Counted from the stretch's first letter, positions 7,657 to 14,668 are shown. The stretch is 14,853 nt of DNA from an uncultured Burkholderiales bacterium (GCA_937891045.1 CALBEV010000184.1:1-14853); one strand, 5' to 3'. The notes: a model not told the origin generated them from the letters alone. Made by a program: numbers and translations.

Positions 7657-8766
7657 ATGTCCATCTTCAAACTAACGCACTCAAATCTGAAATTACTCTT
7701 CTCGTTTTTTATCGTGCTTTCAACCTCTGCATCAAGCACAGATCTTCTTGTTGAAAAATCCAGTCATTTTGATGGAAAGCATTTTTTCAATCAACCACTT
7801 GAACCAGAAATGCAAAGTGCATGGAGAGTTTGGTGGTATTACTTCACAACGCCTAGAGTTGATGCCATTCCAGAAAAACCCTTGCCAGTTCAGAAATTGG
7901 AATGGGCCACTTGGAATACATTGCCAGCAGACAAGGTTCATGTTGTTCGACTGGGACATTCTTCACTTCTTTTGAAATTACATGGACAACAGTGGCTGAT
8001 AGATCCTGTTTTCAGTGAGAGAGCTTCGCCTTTGAGTTTTATCGGCCCCAAACGATTTCACCCTTTGCCAATTGATGTTGACAACATGCCCATGATCGAA
8101 GGCGTCATCATTTCACATGATCATTACGATCATCTTGATGCTGAAACCATCAAACGCATTCACCCCAAAGTCAAACAGTTTGTAACAACCTTGGGCGTTG
8201 GCAAGATTTTGAAAGACTTTGGTGTTCCCGCAGATAAAATCAAAGAACTTGATTGGCATCAATCTGCCAGTTATGCAGGTGTAAAACTAACAGCTGAACC
8301 AGCTCAACATTTTTCCGGGCGCGGTTTGTTTGATCGCAACACAACGCTTTGGGCCTCATGGGTCATTGAAAGCCAAGTGAATGCTGATCCTGTGAAAATT
8401 TTTTACAGCTCAGATTCAGGCTACTTTGAGGGCTTCAAGAAAATTGGGGCTAAGCATGGCCCATTTGATCTGACCATGATTGACACTGGGGCCTGGGACA
8501 AGATGTGGGCAAGCATCCACATGAACCCAGAAGAAAGCGTTCAAACGCACTTGGATGTGCAGGGCAAGGTGATGATGCCTGTCCATAACAGTACCTTTGA
8601 TCTGGCATTACATCCATGGTACGAACCTCTAGAGCTTGTCAGCGCGATCGGGGCTCGCCAGAAAATTTTGTTAGCCACACCCATGATGGGTGAGATTTAT
8701 GTCGTTGGTTCCGTGCCATCGATCAATCCATGGTGGCGTAAGCTGATGCCAGCATTCAGCAATTGA
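7657..8766 (+). CDS. Exported metallo-beta-lactamase-fold hydrolase, NAPE-PLD-like
   Basis: Family role: zinc-dependent hydrolases; the closest familiar relative is the N-acyl-phosphatidylethanolamine phospholipase D group. Seen: 369 residues from the ATG at 7657, chosen over 7630 because AAAAGG precedes it and it leaves a normal signal peptide (hydrophobic residues about 12-24, cut near SASS). Metal ligands: SHDHYDHLD with His154, His156, Asp158, His159; His218 in PAQHFSGR; Asp253 in SSDSGY; His310 in PVHNSTF. The block IHMNPEESVQTHLDVQ and FSERASPLSFIGPKRF match the NAPE-PLD family closely. The bacterial substrate is unknown; lipid or phosphoester hydrolysis in the periplasm is a guess. It converges on the next minus-strand gene with 18 bases between stops. 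Confidence 0.9.
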   Translation: MSIFKLTHSNLKLLFSFFIVLSTSASSTDLLVEKSSHFDGKHFFNQPLEPEMQSAWRVWWYYFTTPRVDAIPEKPLPVQKLEWATWNTLPADKVHVVRLGHSSLLLKLHGQQWLIDPVFSERASPLSFIGPKRFHPLPIDVDNMPMIEGVIISHDHYDHLDAETIKRIHPKVKQFVTTLGVGKILKDFGVPADKIKELDWHQSASYAGVKLTAEPAQHFSGRGLFDRNTTLWASWVIESQVNADPVKIFYSSDSGYFEGFKKIGAKHGPFDLTMIDTGAWDKMWASIHMNPEESVQTHLDVQGKVMMPVHNSTFDLALHPWYEPLELVSAIGARQKILLATPMMGEIYVVGSVPSINPWWRKLMPAFSN

Positions 8767-8784
8767 GCCCCGTTTGAAAGCAGA

Positions 8785-9135
8785 TTACTTTCCAGTGTGA
8801 TTGGCTGCGATGAAATTGCCAATCTCTGAATAAAACAAATACAAAGTAGCCTTTATCTTGTCACTGGCCGCTGGATTTTTGATGACAACTTTCCATTCCT
8901 TTCCTTTTTCGCCATCTATGGTCGTGATGGATTCAGGAGGGATCGCTTTCCAAGCAGCGTCGAGCTTGCCGCGAGCGATCAATCGTTGCACCCGTTTGTC
9001 TGCACACTTGAGAACCGTTTCTTTGGCAGCGGGTTTGCTACCGTGGAAATGGCAGTCTTCACCAGCACCCGCAAAAACCGATTGCGAAACAGTGATAGTC
9101 AATGCAGTGGCCAAGAGTTTGATGAGTTGTTTCAT
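8785..9135 (-). CDS. Small exported DUF6488-like protein
   Basis: A 116-residue secreted protein: signal peptide residues 1 to about 22 (SQSVFAGAG). The mature N-terminus carries a potential metal site, EDCHFHGSKPA, with Cys28, His29 and His31, and a second Cys44 in VLKCADKR that could form a disulphide with Cys28. The C-terminal half holds GKEWKVVIKNP and TLYLFYSEIGNFIAANHTGK, wording I associate with DUF6488; the family name is from memory. AAAGGA precedes the ATG at 9135. It is the second gene of a two-gene unit, only 15 bases after the HupE/UreJ-type gene, so a periplasmic role linked to metal uptake or export is plausible but not proven. Confidence 0.8.
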   Translation of the reverse strand: MKQLIKLLATALTITVSQSVFAGAGEDCHFHGSKPAAKETVLKCADKRVQRLIARGKLDAAWKAIPPESITTIDGEKGKEWKVVIKNPAASDKIKATLYLFYSEIGNFIAANHTGK

Positions 9136-9150
9136 GATTGATCCTTTGAA

Positions 9151-9936
9151 TCAGAGTGAATTTCGAGGAGATGTGGTGGCGTTTTGGATTTCCATATCCT
9201 CATGAATATGGATATGTTCTTCCACAGGGAATCGGAAAAGCTCAGCATTCGTATCGTGCTGGTAACCATGCAATTGAACAAACAGCAAGTAGATACCTGC
9301 TGCCATCAAGCCCAAATTTGCAAAGTAGCTGAATCGCAAAAAAGAGCTTGATTTTCTAAAGAGGGCCAGCACACCCACCATGACAATGAGTGCGGCAATT
9401 TGTCCCAGCTCAACGCCAACATTGAATCTCAAGATGCGCAGCAGCATTTGCCAAGCATCATCGCCCAAGGGAAGTTGTTGTAAACGAGTGGAGAGTCCAA
9501 ATCCGTGCAATAAACCAAAGGCGAAAACCATGCCAAGCAGATTTGGCGAAGGCATGTTGAAATGCTTTTCAAAGCCGCCGTTGTTGTCAAAGCCTTTGTA
9601 GATGACGCTGACCGCAATGATGGCATCAACCAACCAAAAATTCCATGTGATTTGGAAATAGGTGGCAAACACCAAGGTGATGCAGTGACCGACCGTGAAC
9701 ACATTGACAAACTTCACAATGTCCTTGAAGGTGCTTAAGAAAAACACAACGCCAAGCAAAAACAGCAAGTGGTCGTAGCCCGTGAGCATGTGACTGGCAC
9801 CCATTCCCACATACTGCATATAGCCGCCATCCAACATGCGTTGCTTGTCCGCGTCGCTGATGCCGTGTGCAAACACAAGCAATGGCAACAGCAAGAGCAG
9901 CAGACTGCTTGTTTTGAATGAGAAGTTCAATTTCAT
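9151..9936 (-). CDS. HupE/UreJ-family membrane protein with His-rich tail
   Basis: Family role: inner-membrane proteins thought to carry nickel or related metals. Seen: 261 residues with an N-terminal export segment (residues about 9-23, ending FAHG) and several further membrane spans. Conserved polar residues in or near the spans are His49, Asp55 and His56 in HMLTGYDHLLFLLG, His84 in FTVGHCITL, His144 in GLLHGFG, and FNVGVELGQ with Glu177. The extreme C-terminus is a soluble tail with HIHIHED (241-247), a likely metal-binding patch, after LHGYQHD. AAGGG precedes the ATG at 9936. It is the first gene of a pair with the exported DUF6488-like protein. No hydrogenase or urease genes are in the window, so nickel is not assured; another divalent metal is possible. 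Confidence 0.9.
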   Translation of the reverse strand: MKLNFSFKTSSLLLLLLPLLVFAHGISDADKQRMLDGGYMQYVGMGASHMLTGYDHLLFLLGVVFFLSTFKDIVKFVNVFTVGHCITLVFATYFQITWNFWLVDAIIAVSVIYKGFDNNGGFEKHFNMPSPNLLGMVFAFGLLHGFGLSTRLQQLPLGDDAWQMLLRILRFNVGVELGQIAALIVMVGVLALFRKSSSFLRFSYFANLGLMAAGIYLLFVQLHGYQHDTNAELFRFPVEEHIHIHEDMEIQNATTSPRNSL

Positions 9937-10124
9937 GACAACCCTTTTGAAATCAGTAGGAAAGCACCCAAACTATCCAGAAAATATCCAATGAAGCATG
10001 GTTTTCTCCAAGCCATATGAATCAGGCCTAAACCAATATTTATAGGTGAAACGAAGTCAAGGATGGTGGCTATCGCCGTGAAACCATCATTTCCATAGAT
10101 TGGCTACATGGTTCAAAGATGGAA

Positions 10125-10577
10125 TCAAGGCACCTTGGTTGCTTGCCACGAAACCATTCTCAATTGGCCCTTCTTTTTATGCCAAATACTGTGATAACGA
10201 AGGATCAGTTTGAGTGGTTTTTGTCCGATGCGCACATCGTATTTTCCCTGCCCAGTCAATATGGCCATGCAATCATAAATGCGCACCGAATCATTTGAAT
10301 GCTCGATGAATTCATAGACCGTGTCACCCTTGCGCATGGAATCCAGGTAACTGGCTTTGCTGTCAACGACGGCACTGTTTCTGATATAGATAAGTTCATC
10401 ATCTAACAGTTGCGCCATGGTGTCCAAATCGTTTTTCATTTGTGCGGACAAACGCTGTTGCTCTGCTTGCAATACCTCTGCTGTGTCTAATGGGGCGCAT
10501 GCTTGAGATAATGCCGGCGACATACCGCCAACACACAAGACAATCGTGGCGATGCTGTGACTAATCAAGTATTTCAT
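10125..10577 (-). CDS. Exported SnoaL-like (DUF4440/NTF2-fold) protein
   Basis: 150 residues with a signal peptide (hydrophobic residues 7-22, cut near PALS/QA). The mature part fits the DUF4440 branch of the NTF2-like fold: a helix VLQAEQQRLSAQMKNDLDTM, then LLDDELIYIRNSAVVDSKAS, a strand with VRIYDCMAILTGQGKYDV, and the closing IWHKKKGQLRMVSWQATKVP. Such domains bind small hydrophobic molecules or act as simple catalysts; the substrate is unknown. An excellent AAGGAG ribosome site lies seven bases before the ATG at 10577. It is divergent from the DUF2784 gene with 88 bases between, and follows the HupE pair's upstream region without sharing its transcript. Confidence 0.87.
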   Translation of the reverse strand: MKYLISHSIATIVLCVGGMSPALSQACAPLDTAEVLQAEQQRLSAQMKNDLDTMAQLLDDELIYIRNSAVVDSKASYLDSMRKGDTVYEFIEHSNDSVRIYDCMAILTGQGKYDVRIGQKPLKLILRYHSIWHKKKGQLRMVSWQATKVP

Positions 10578-10665
10578 GAGACTCCTTTTTTCGGAAATTC
10601 ATTAAAACGTTGAATTTTTCTGTGAGTGTATAAAAAAACTAAAAACCAAAATACATCAACCAAAT

Positions 10666-11097
10666 ATGACTGACTTCACACCGCTTGAAATGTTTTGGTT
10701 AGCAGACCTTGTTTTAGCGATTCACTTTGCGTTGGCTGCTTTTGTGGCGTCGGGCCTGCTTTTGATTCCAATGGGTGCAATTTTCAATTGGCAATGGGTT
10801 CGCAATAAAGTATTTCGCACTGTGCATGCAGGACTGATGGTTTTTGTAGCGGTCGAGGCGCTGATTGGAATGACCTGTCCACTCACAACCATTGAGGCTT
10901 ATCTGCGAGGTACTGAGGCTCAAGCGTCTTTTCTGGCCCATCATCTCAGCCGCTTGTTGTACTGGGATTTGCCACTCGGTTTCTTTGTGTGGTTGTATGT
11001 GGCGTGTGCTGTTTGGGTGGTGTGTTTATGGTGGTACTGTCCTCCCATTTCCAACAAAGGATCCATTTGGCAAGGCTCAGTCAATGCAGAGAATTAA
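10666..11097 (+). CDS. DUF2784 family membrane protein
   Basis: 143 residues, four predicted membrane spans (about 11-39, 51-69, 85-104 weak, 105-123). Family landmarks are present: WLADLVLAIHFALAAFVASG, the turn NWQWVRNKVFRTVHAG with His54, and the conserved GMTCPLTTIEAYLRG (68-82). The function of the family is unknown. The gene stands alone, divergent from the DUF4440 gene; no clear Shine-Dalgarno is seen before the ATG at 10666. Confidence 0.88.
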   Translation: MTDFTPLEMFWLADLVLAIHFALAAFVASGLLLIPMGAIFNWQWVRNKVFRTVHAGLMVFVAVEALIGMTCPLTTIEAYLRGTEAQASFLAHHLSRLLYWDLPLGFFVWLYVACAVWVVCLWWYCPPISNKGSIWQGSVNAEN

Positions 11098-11487
11098 GTA
11101 GACAGGTTACTGCTTGATGGTCAATTCATTGTTGATGGTGTGCGCCCCATCAGCGGAACAAGCAATGGCTAACGTCGTGTCTGTTTACCCGACTGCAATC
11201 AACCAAAACCTTGCTGTTCTTCGTGCATTTGTAAGTCAATCCATGCAGCGTCAAAATTCAATTTCTTCGCTTTAGTCATATGCCAAGTCACCTCTTTGAT
11301 TTGCTCCATTTGATTGCGGGTCTAGTATTTTTCTTCTGACAACTTCAGCAATGAGAATATCTAAGGGTGCTGACACCCAAATACATAACAAAATGGCTAC
11401 AATCAAATCAAAAAATTAACTGAATTCAAAACCATGGATGTGTCATAAGCGGTGGTCGCCCACCCAAAGTAAACAATTAAGCCCTAG
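11098..11487. other. 390-base gap with no convincing gene
   Basis: Nothing here codes convincingly. It contains a minus-strand frame of 36 codons (11199-11309), a plus-strand frame of about the same size over the same bases, a small GGGTG/CACCC hairpin (11365-11378), and a GC-rich hairpin GGTGG-TCGC-CCACC (11451-11464) just before the 42-residue membrane protein. The A/T-rich part 11390-11450 may hold the promoter for that small gene. Confidence 0.5.
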
Positions 11488-11616
11488 ATGAAAAAAGCAG
11501 ACTATGACAATCCGAGGTTCGGCATTTTGCTGCTGGTGTGCTTGGCAGTGGCGATTTTCTGCGGGATCATGGTGTGGTTTGCTAGCACTTATTTGACAGA
11601 CTGCTGCGGACCTTGA
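11488..11616 (+). CDS. Short single-span membrane protein, 42 residues
   Basis: I do not recognise a family. The frame gives 42 residues: a charged head MKKADYDNPRF, one hydrophobic span of about 23 residues (GILLLVCLAVAIFCGIMVWF), then STYLTDCCGP with a vicinal cysteine pair at the end. The predicted orientation is N-terminus inside, cysteines in the periplasm. Its stop ends one base before the stop of the convergent dioxygenase gene, so the two genes fit together exactly. No Shine-Dalgarno is obvious. Evidence is composition and fit only. Confidence 0.5.
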   Translation: MKKADYDNPRFGILLLVCLAVAIFCGIMVWFASTYLTDCCGP

Positions 11617-11617
11617 A

Positions 11618-12442
11618 TCAGCCGAAATGGAATGCAGAGATGGTTGTTTGCATGACGCGATCTGTAAACGCCTTGACCCCTTTATCCTGACCTGCCGCAC
11701 CTGAGACCACCATGAGCGGAATCAGATGTTCCTCGGCCCCAGGCGGATGACATTGCCTTGCGCCCGGCGCATCTTCCCAATGAGCCAACGATTTGTTTCG
11801 AGTGTGAGGGTCTGACTCAACCGATTGCGTGAGCCAAGTGTCGAATATGTCTGAAATAGGCCCATAGCGTGGATCGCCATAACCGCGCATATTGTGAAAG
11901 CTCATGCCACTGCCCACGATCAAAACACCTTCATCTCTGAGGGATTCAAGTGCTTGCCCGATGGCAATGTGTTCTTCGGGGTTGAGTGTTTTGGTTAATG
12001 ACATTTGGATCACCGGAATGTTGGCTTCTGGGAACATCAGCAACATAGGGATGAACATGCCATGGTCATAACCGCGTGTTTCGTTGGTTCGTGCTTGAAT
12101 GCCTCCTGTTTTTAGCAGGTGAACCAGTTTTTCAGCAAGCCCAGGTTCACCAGGTGCTGGATATCGCAGTTCATAGGTATTTGCAGGGAAGCCGTCATAA
12201 TCAAAAATCATCTCGGGATGCGACGCGCTGGTGACAGTCACCTCAGATTGAATCCAGTGTGCAGACACCATCACAACAGCCTTGGGTTGGGCAGGTAAAC
12301 CACTGGCGATATTTCGCAAATAGTTGGCCATCTTGTCCCATTCATTCTTTGGATCCCAATCCATGAAAAAACATGGGCCACCGCCATGTGGGATGAACAA
12401 GGCTGGCATCCGTGGTTTTTGAATTGTTTCAGACGTAATCAT
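11618..12442 (-). CDS. DODA/LigB-type extradiol dioxygenase
   Basis: Role by family: class III ring-cleaving dioxygenase acting on catechol compounds such as 4,5-DOPA (YgiD type), cytoplasmic. Seen: 274 residues, the normal length. Metal and catalytic histidines: His19 in FIPHGGGPC, His62 in VSAHW, His127 in GYDHGMFIPM, His183 in GSGMSFHNMRGYG, and His239 in HPPGAEEHLIPL. The blocks YDGFPANTYELRYPAPGEP and PVIQMSL are characteristic of the DODA group. The E. coli relative uses zinc and its true substrate is debated. No other aromatic-degradation genes are nearby, so a stand-alone role is likely. The gene is convergent with the 42-residue membrane protein gene and divergent from the ArsR unit across a 312-base gap. 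Confidence 0.92.
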   Translation of the reverse strand: MITSETIQKPRMPALFIPHGGGPCFFMDWDPKNEWDKMANYLRNIASGLPAQPKAVVMVSAHWIQSEVTVTSASHPEMIFDYDGFPANTYELRYPAPGEPGLAEKLVHLLKTGGIQARTNETRGYDHGMFIPMLLMFPEANIPVIQMSLTKTLNPEEHIAIGQALESLRDEGVLIVGSGMSFHNMRGYGDPRYGPISDIFDTWLTQSVESDPHTRNKSLAHWEDAPGARQCHPPGAEEHLIPLMVVSGAAGQDKGVKAFTDRVMQTTISAFHFG

Positions 12443-12602
12443 GGGTTACTTTCTTTGCGATCAATGCGTTTCAAGCTTCAATGCTTATGATTGAATCAAT
12501 GATTTGGCTGTGGCTAAATTTTGATCTCTTCATTTAGAACCTCTTCCATTGGAAAAAATTCTACTTCTCAGACCTTGGTTCTAAGGGACGATTACCCAAT
12601 CA

Positions 12603-12628
12603 ACTCAACCGAGTCGTCGCTGGACGCT
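12603..12628 (+). repeat. 26-base imperfect repeat, copy 1 (upstream of ArsR unit)
   Basis: Matches 14643-14668 at 21 of 26 positions with no gap. Both ends are identical 9-mers, ACTCAACCG and CTGGACGCT, and the five differences are all in the middle. In this copy the left half forms a small dyad ACTC-AACC-GAGT. Confidence 0.6.
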
Positions 12629-12671
12629 TTGGTGATGCATTTTTTTTCAAGAGTGTTAGTGATTAAAGATT

Positions 12672-12690
12672 CAAAATATTCAATATTCTG
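12672..12690. promoter_or_regulatory. Candidate operator dyad before the ArsR-type gene
   Basis: CAaAATATTcAATATTcTG is a dyad of eight matched pairs out of nine around C12681, sitting about 65 bases before the regulator start. ArsR proteins usually bind AT-rich dyads in their own promoter, so this is the best candidate for autoregulation. Its AT-rich composition lowers the weight of the match. Confidence 0.35.
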
Positions 12691-12754
12691 GCTTGCCTTA
12701 TTTATTTGTGGAATTGTTGTCGTCTTCTGCTTCATTTGATTTATTTCAGGTTTT

Positions 12755-13114
12755 ATGCGTTTACTTGATTCGACCTATCAACTCATAAAAATGCCCAAAA
12801 CCAAAGCTTGGACCCTCGCAGATGTTGCAAAGACATTTCGTACTTGCGAAAGCCTCTTTCACGCACTGGGCGATCCAGCGAGGCAGCAAATTGTTTTACT
12901 TCTTGCCGAACATGATCGCTTGAATGTGAATCAAATTACCGAACTGATGCATCTTTCCCGCCCTTCCATCTCTCATCATTTGAAGGTTCTCAAGGATGCC
13001 GGAATGGTCAGTTTGACGCGAGAGTCCAGAGAAAATTTTTACAGTTTGCTCTGGGATGAACCAATTGGTCGGCTCAAGTTATTGATTGAGCAGAGTGAAA
13101 TTGCTTGTGCTTAA
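12755..13114 (+). CDS. ArsR-family regulator (winged helix)
   Basis: 119 residues. The winged helix-turn-helix is clear: FHALGDPARQQIVLLLAEHD (35-54), NQITELMHLSRPSISHHLKV (59-78), LKDAGMVSLTRESRENFYSL. The metal-sensing CxC motif of arsenic sensors is missing: the equivalent place reads RLNVNQ. The only cysteines are Cys31 and Cys118, so it probably senses something other than arsenite or is controlled differently. CAGG lies five bases before the ATG at 12755; an internal ATG at 12791 is possible and would remove 12 residues outside the domain. The SDR gene starts 56 bases after its stop, on the same strand. Confidence 0.9.
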   Translation: MRLLDSTYQLIKMPKTKAWTLADVAKTFRTCESLFHALGDPARQQIVLLLAEHDRLNVNQITELMHLSRPSISHHLKVLKDAGMVSLTRESRENFYSLLWDEPIGRLKLLIEQSEIACA

Positions 13115-13170
13115 TCGTTTTTTTTACCTATCCGTCGATATGTTTCGACCTATTACCCAAAAGGAATTTC

Positions 13171-13956
13171 ATGCAAACAAAAAACCCTATCGCACTGATC
13201 ACTGGTGCATCCAGTGGCATTGGTCACTCCTTATGCGAAGAATTCGCCAAAGACGGTTACGACCTGATATTGGTTGCTCGAAGTGTTGAAAAAATGCAAA
13301 TCCAAGGAGATACGCTTCAAAAACGGTATGGAATTCATGTCACTGTCATTGGCGCTGATTTAGAGAGTCTTTCGGGAGCAGAAGAATTGCACGCTCAAAT
13401 AAAAGAAAGAGGAATGGTTTTAAATGCACTGGTCAACAACGCAGCCTATGGAACCTTTGGTGAATTTAAAGATATAGCACTGTCAGCCACGCTGGGAATG
13501 ATGCAGCTAAACATGAACAGTGTTGTCGTACTGACCAAATTATTTTTACCCGATCTACTTAGTACAAAAGGGAAGTTGCTTAATGTCGCCTCCACCGCTG
13601 CATTTCAGCCAGGTCCCTTCATGGCTGTTTACTTCGCCACAAAAAGTTTTGTGCTTTACTTCTCTGAAGGGCTTGCATGTGAACTCGAGGGAACAGGTGT
13701 CACCGTGACTGCCTTATGTCCAGGACCTACGACAACGGGCTTTCAGGATAGGGCTGTGATGCAAGCATCTGCACTGGTCAAAAATAAAAAACTTCCTAGC
13801 TCTCAATCAGTTGCAGCATCAGGTTATGCCGCCATGAAGCGAGGAAAAAGAGTTCACATCACTGGTTTGATGAACAACATCATGGCGCAAAGTATTCGAT
13901 TCACGCCACGTAATTGGGTGACTGCTTTGCTAAAGCAACTCACAAAACCCGTTTAA
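13171..13956 (+). CDS. Short-chain dehydrogenase/reductase (SDR)
   Basis: Role: NAD(P)-dependent oxidoreductase of the classical SDR type. Seen: 261 residues from the ATG at 13171, chosen because AAGGA lies five bases before it; the open frame extends up to 13105 but that part overlaps the ArsR gene. Motifs: nucleotide loop TGASSGIG (11-18), LVNNAAYG (87-94) for the NNAG motif, Asn114 in MQLNMNS, Ser141, Tyr154 and Lys158 (YFATK) as the catalytic set, and CPGPTTTGF (183-191). The Arg37 region LVARS suggests NADPH use, though this is weak. Substrate unknown. It lies between an ArsR-type regulator and a membrane protein and is probably co-transcribed with the regulator. Confidence 0.93.
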   Translation: MQTKNPIALITGASSGIGHSLCEEFAKDGYDLILVARSVEKMQIQGDTLQKRYGIHVTVIGADLESLSGAEELHAQIKERGMVLNALVNNAAYGTFGEFKDIALSATLGMMQLNMNSVVVLTKLFLPDLLSTKGKLLNVASTAAFQPGPFMAVYFATKSFVLYFSEGLACELEGTGVTVTALCPGPTTTGFQDRAVMQASALVKNKKLPSSQSVAASGYAAMKRGKRVHITGLMNNIMAQSIRFTPRNWVTALLKQLTKPV

Positions 13957-13977
13957 TCAGATGAACCTAACCGGACA

Positions 13978-13999
13978 CCTTGCGCATATTTGCGCAGGG
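13978..13999 (+). other. Intercistronic hairpin between SDR and membrane-protein genes
   Basis: TGCGCA-TATT-TGCGCA, extended by T-G wobble and two C-G pairs, gives a stem of nine pairs and a 4-base loop, 22 bases after the SDR stop. There is no T-run after it, so it is not a standard terminator; it may slow transcription, protect the upstream mRNA end or affect translation of the next gene. Confidence 0.5.
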
Positions 14000-14023
14000 G
14001 ATGTCACATTATTGGAATCAAAT

Positions 14024-14530
14024 ATGAAATTCTTAGAAACTATGATGCCTTACTTTCAAGGCGAAAAAATTGAAGCACTTGTGTTCATCTTGCCAATAGG
14101 CCTCTTGTGCTTGGTATTTGGAGGCTGGCTGTTATCAGAAGGCCAACAGGGCTTCTCTAGGGGTGTAGCGATACCGTTCATTGCCATGGGTCTGGTTATC
14201 GCAGTCATTGGAGGCACCGTCGGATTTCGAACGCCTGCACAAACTTCACAAATTCAACAATCATATTCAGCTAATCCGGCAGAAACCATCAAGTCAGAGA
14301 TTGTTCGAATGGAAAAAGTCAATCAAGCATGGCCTTGGTACCTTGCTATCTGGGTCATCTTCGCAATTGTTGGTCTTGGGCTAAGGCTTTTGAGCACTTC
14401 AGACTTTTGGAGCGGCTTTGGAATTGCACTTGTATTTTTTTCTGGTCTTGGGCTAATGATTGACGGATTTGCCGACAGAAGAGCTCAAATTTATAGCAAC
14501 ATCATGAATGAATATAAGAGTACGGATTAG
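14024..14530 (+). CDS. Four-span membrane protein of unknown function
   Basis: 168 residues from the ATG at 14024. An in-frame ATG at 13961 would add 21 residues but would place the hairpin inside the coding region, and only the shorter form begins at a sequence that looks like a protein start (MKFLETMMPYFQGEKIEALVF); GGA sits a few bases before it. Predicted spans: about 17-38, 46-67, 104-122 and 130-148, in two pairs separated by a soluble loop (TPAQTSQIQQ to MEKVNQAWP). GVAIPFIAMGL and GGTVGFRTPAQ read like a conserved family that I cannot name. The charged C-terminus (DRRAQIYSNIMNEYK) is probably cytoplasmic. It is the last gene of the ArsR-SDR series. Confidence 0.75.
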   Translation: MKFLETMMPYFQGEKIEALVFILPIGLLCLVFGGWLLSEGQQGFSRGVAIPFIAMGLVIAVIGGTVGFRTPAQTSQIQQSYSANPAETIKSEIVRMEKVNQAWPWYLAIWVIFAIVGLGLRLLSTSDFWSGFGIALVFFSGLGLMIDGFADRRAQIYSNIMNEYKSTD

Positions 14531-14642
14531 CAGTTTCAAAGAGTAAATCCATATCTGACAAGACACGACAAACAAACAAAAAAAAGAGCCTGACCCTAAA
14601 AGGGATCGCGCTGCGGCAATAGCTTCGGTTGAACCGACACCT

Positions 14643-14668
14643 ACTCAACCGTCCCGTAACTGGACGCT
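14643..14668 (+). repeat. 26-base imperfect repeat, copy 2 (upstream of nhaA)
   Basis: Partner of 12603-12628 (21 of 26 identical, same spacing of the two conserved 9-mers). It lies 76 bases before the nhaA start. Just before it is a perfect dyad CGGTT-G-AACCG (14626-14636) and, further up, CCCT-AAA-AGGG (14594-14604), so the 214-base gap after the membrane-protein gene is rich in symmetrical short sequences. No gene is seen in that gap. Confidence 0.6.

Larger units (their letters stand above)
12443..12754. other. 312-base AT-rich gap with several dyads
   Basis: A divergent promoter region between the dioxygenase and the ArsR unit. It contains an 8-bp inverted repeat TTAGAACC/GGTTCTAA (12534-12541 and 12577-12584), a perfect TTCCA-T-TGGAA dyad (12544-12554), one copy of a 26-base repeat shared with the nhaA upstream region, and an AATATT-C-AATATT dyad (12675-12687). 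A TTG-started frame (12521-12739) and a 34-residue ATG frame inside it (12635-12739) are hydrophobic at the end but lack a ribosome site; I do not call them. Confidence 0.5.

Noticed and set aside
11165..11275. 36-residue plus-strand frame in the 390-base gap
   Set aside because: No ribosome site and random-looking composition; the reverse frame is slightly more protein-like but is also unproven.
11443..11700. 85-residue minus frame over the small membrane protein and dioxygenase end
   Set aside because: It overlaps the dioxygenase end in another frame; composition is arbitrary.
12521..12739. 72-residue plus frame with TTG start (34 residues from an ATG at 12635)
   Set aside because: The end is hydrophobic, which is tempting, but it has no ribosome site, runs through an operator-like dyad, and sits in an AT-rich promoter region where hydrophobic codons arise by chance.
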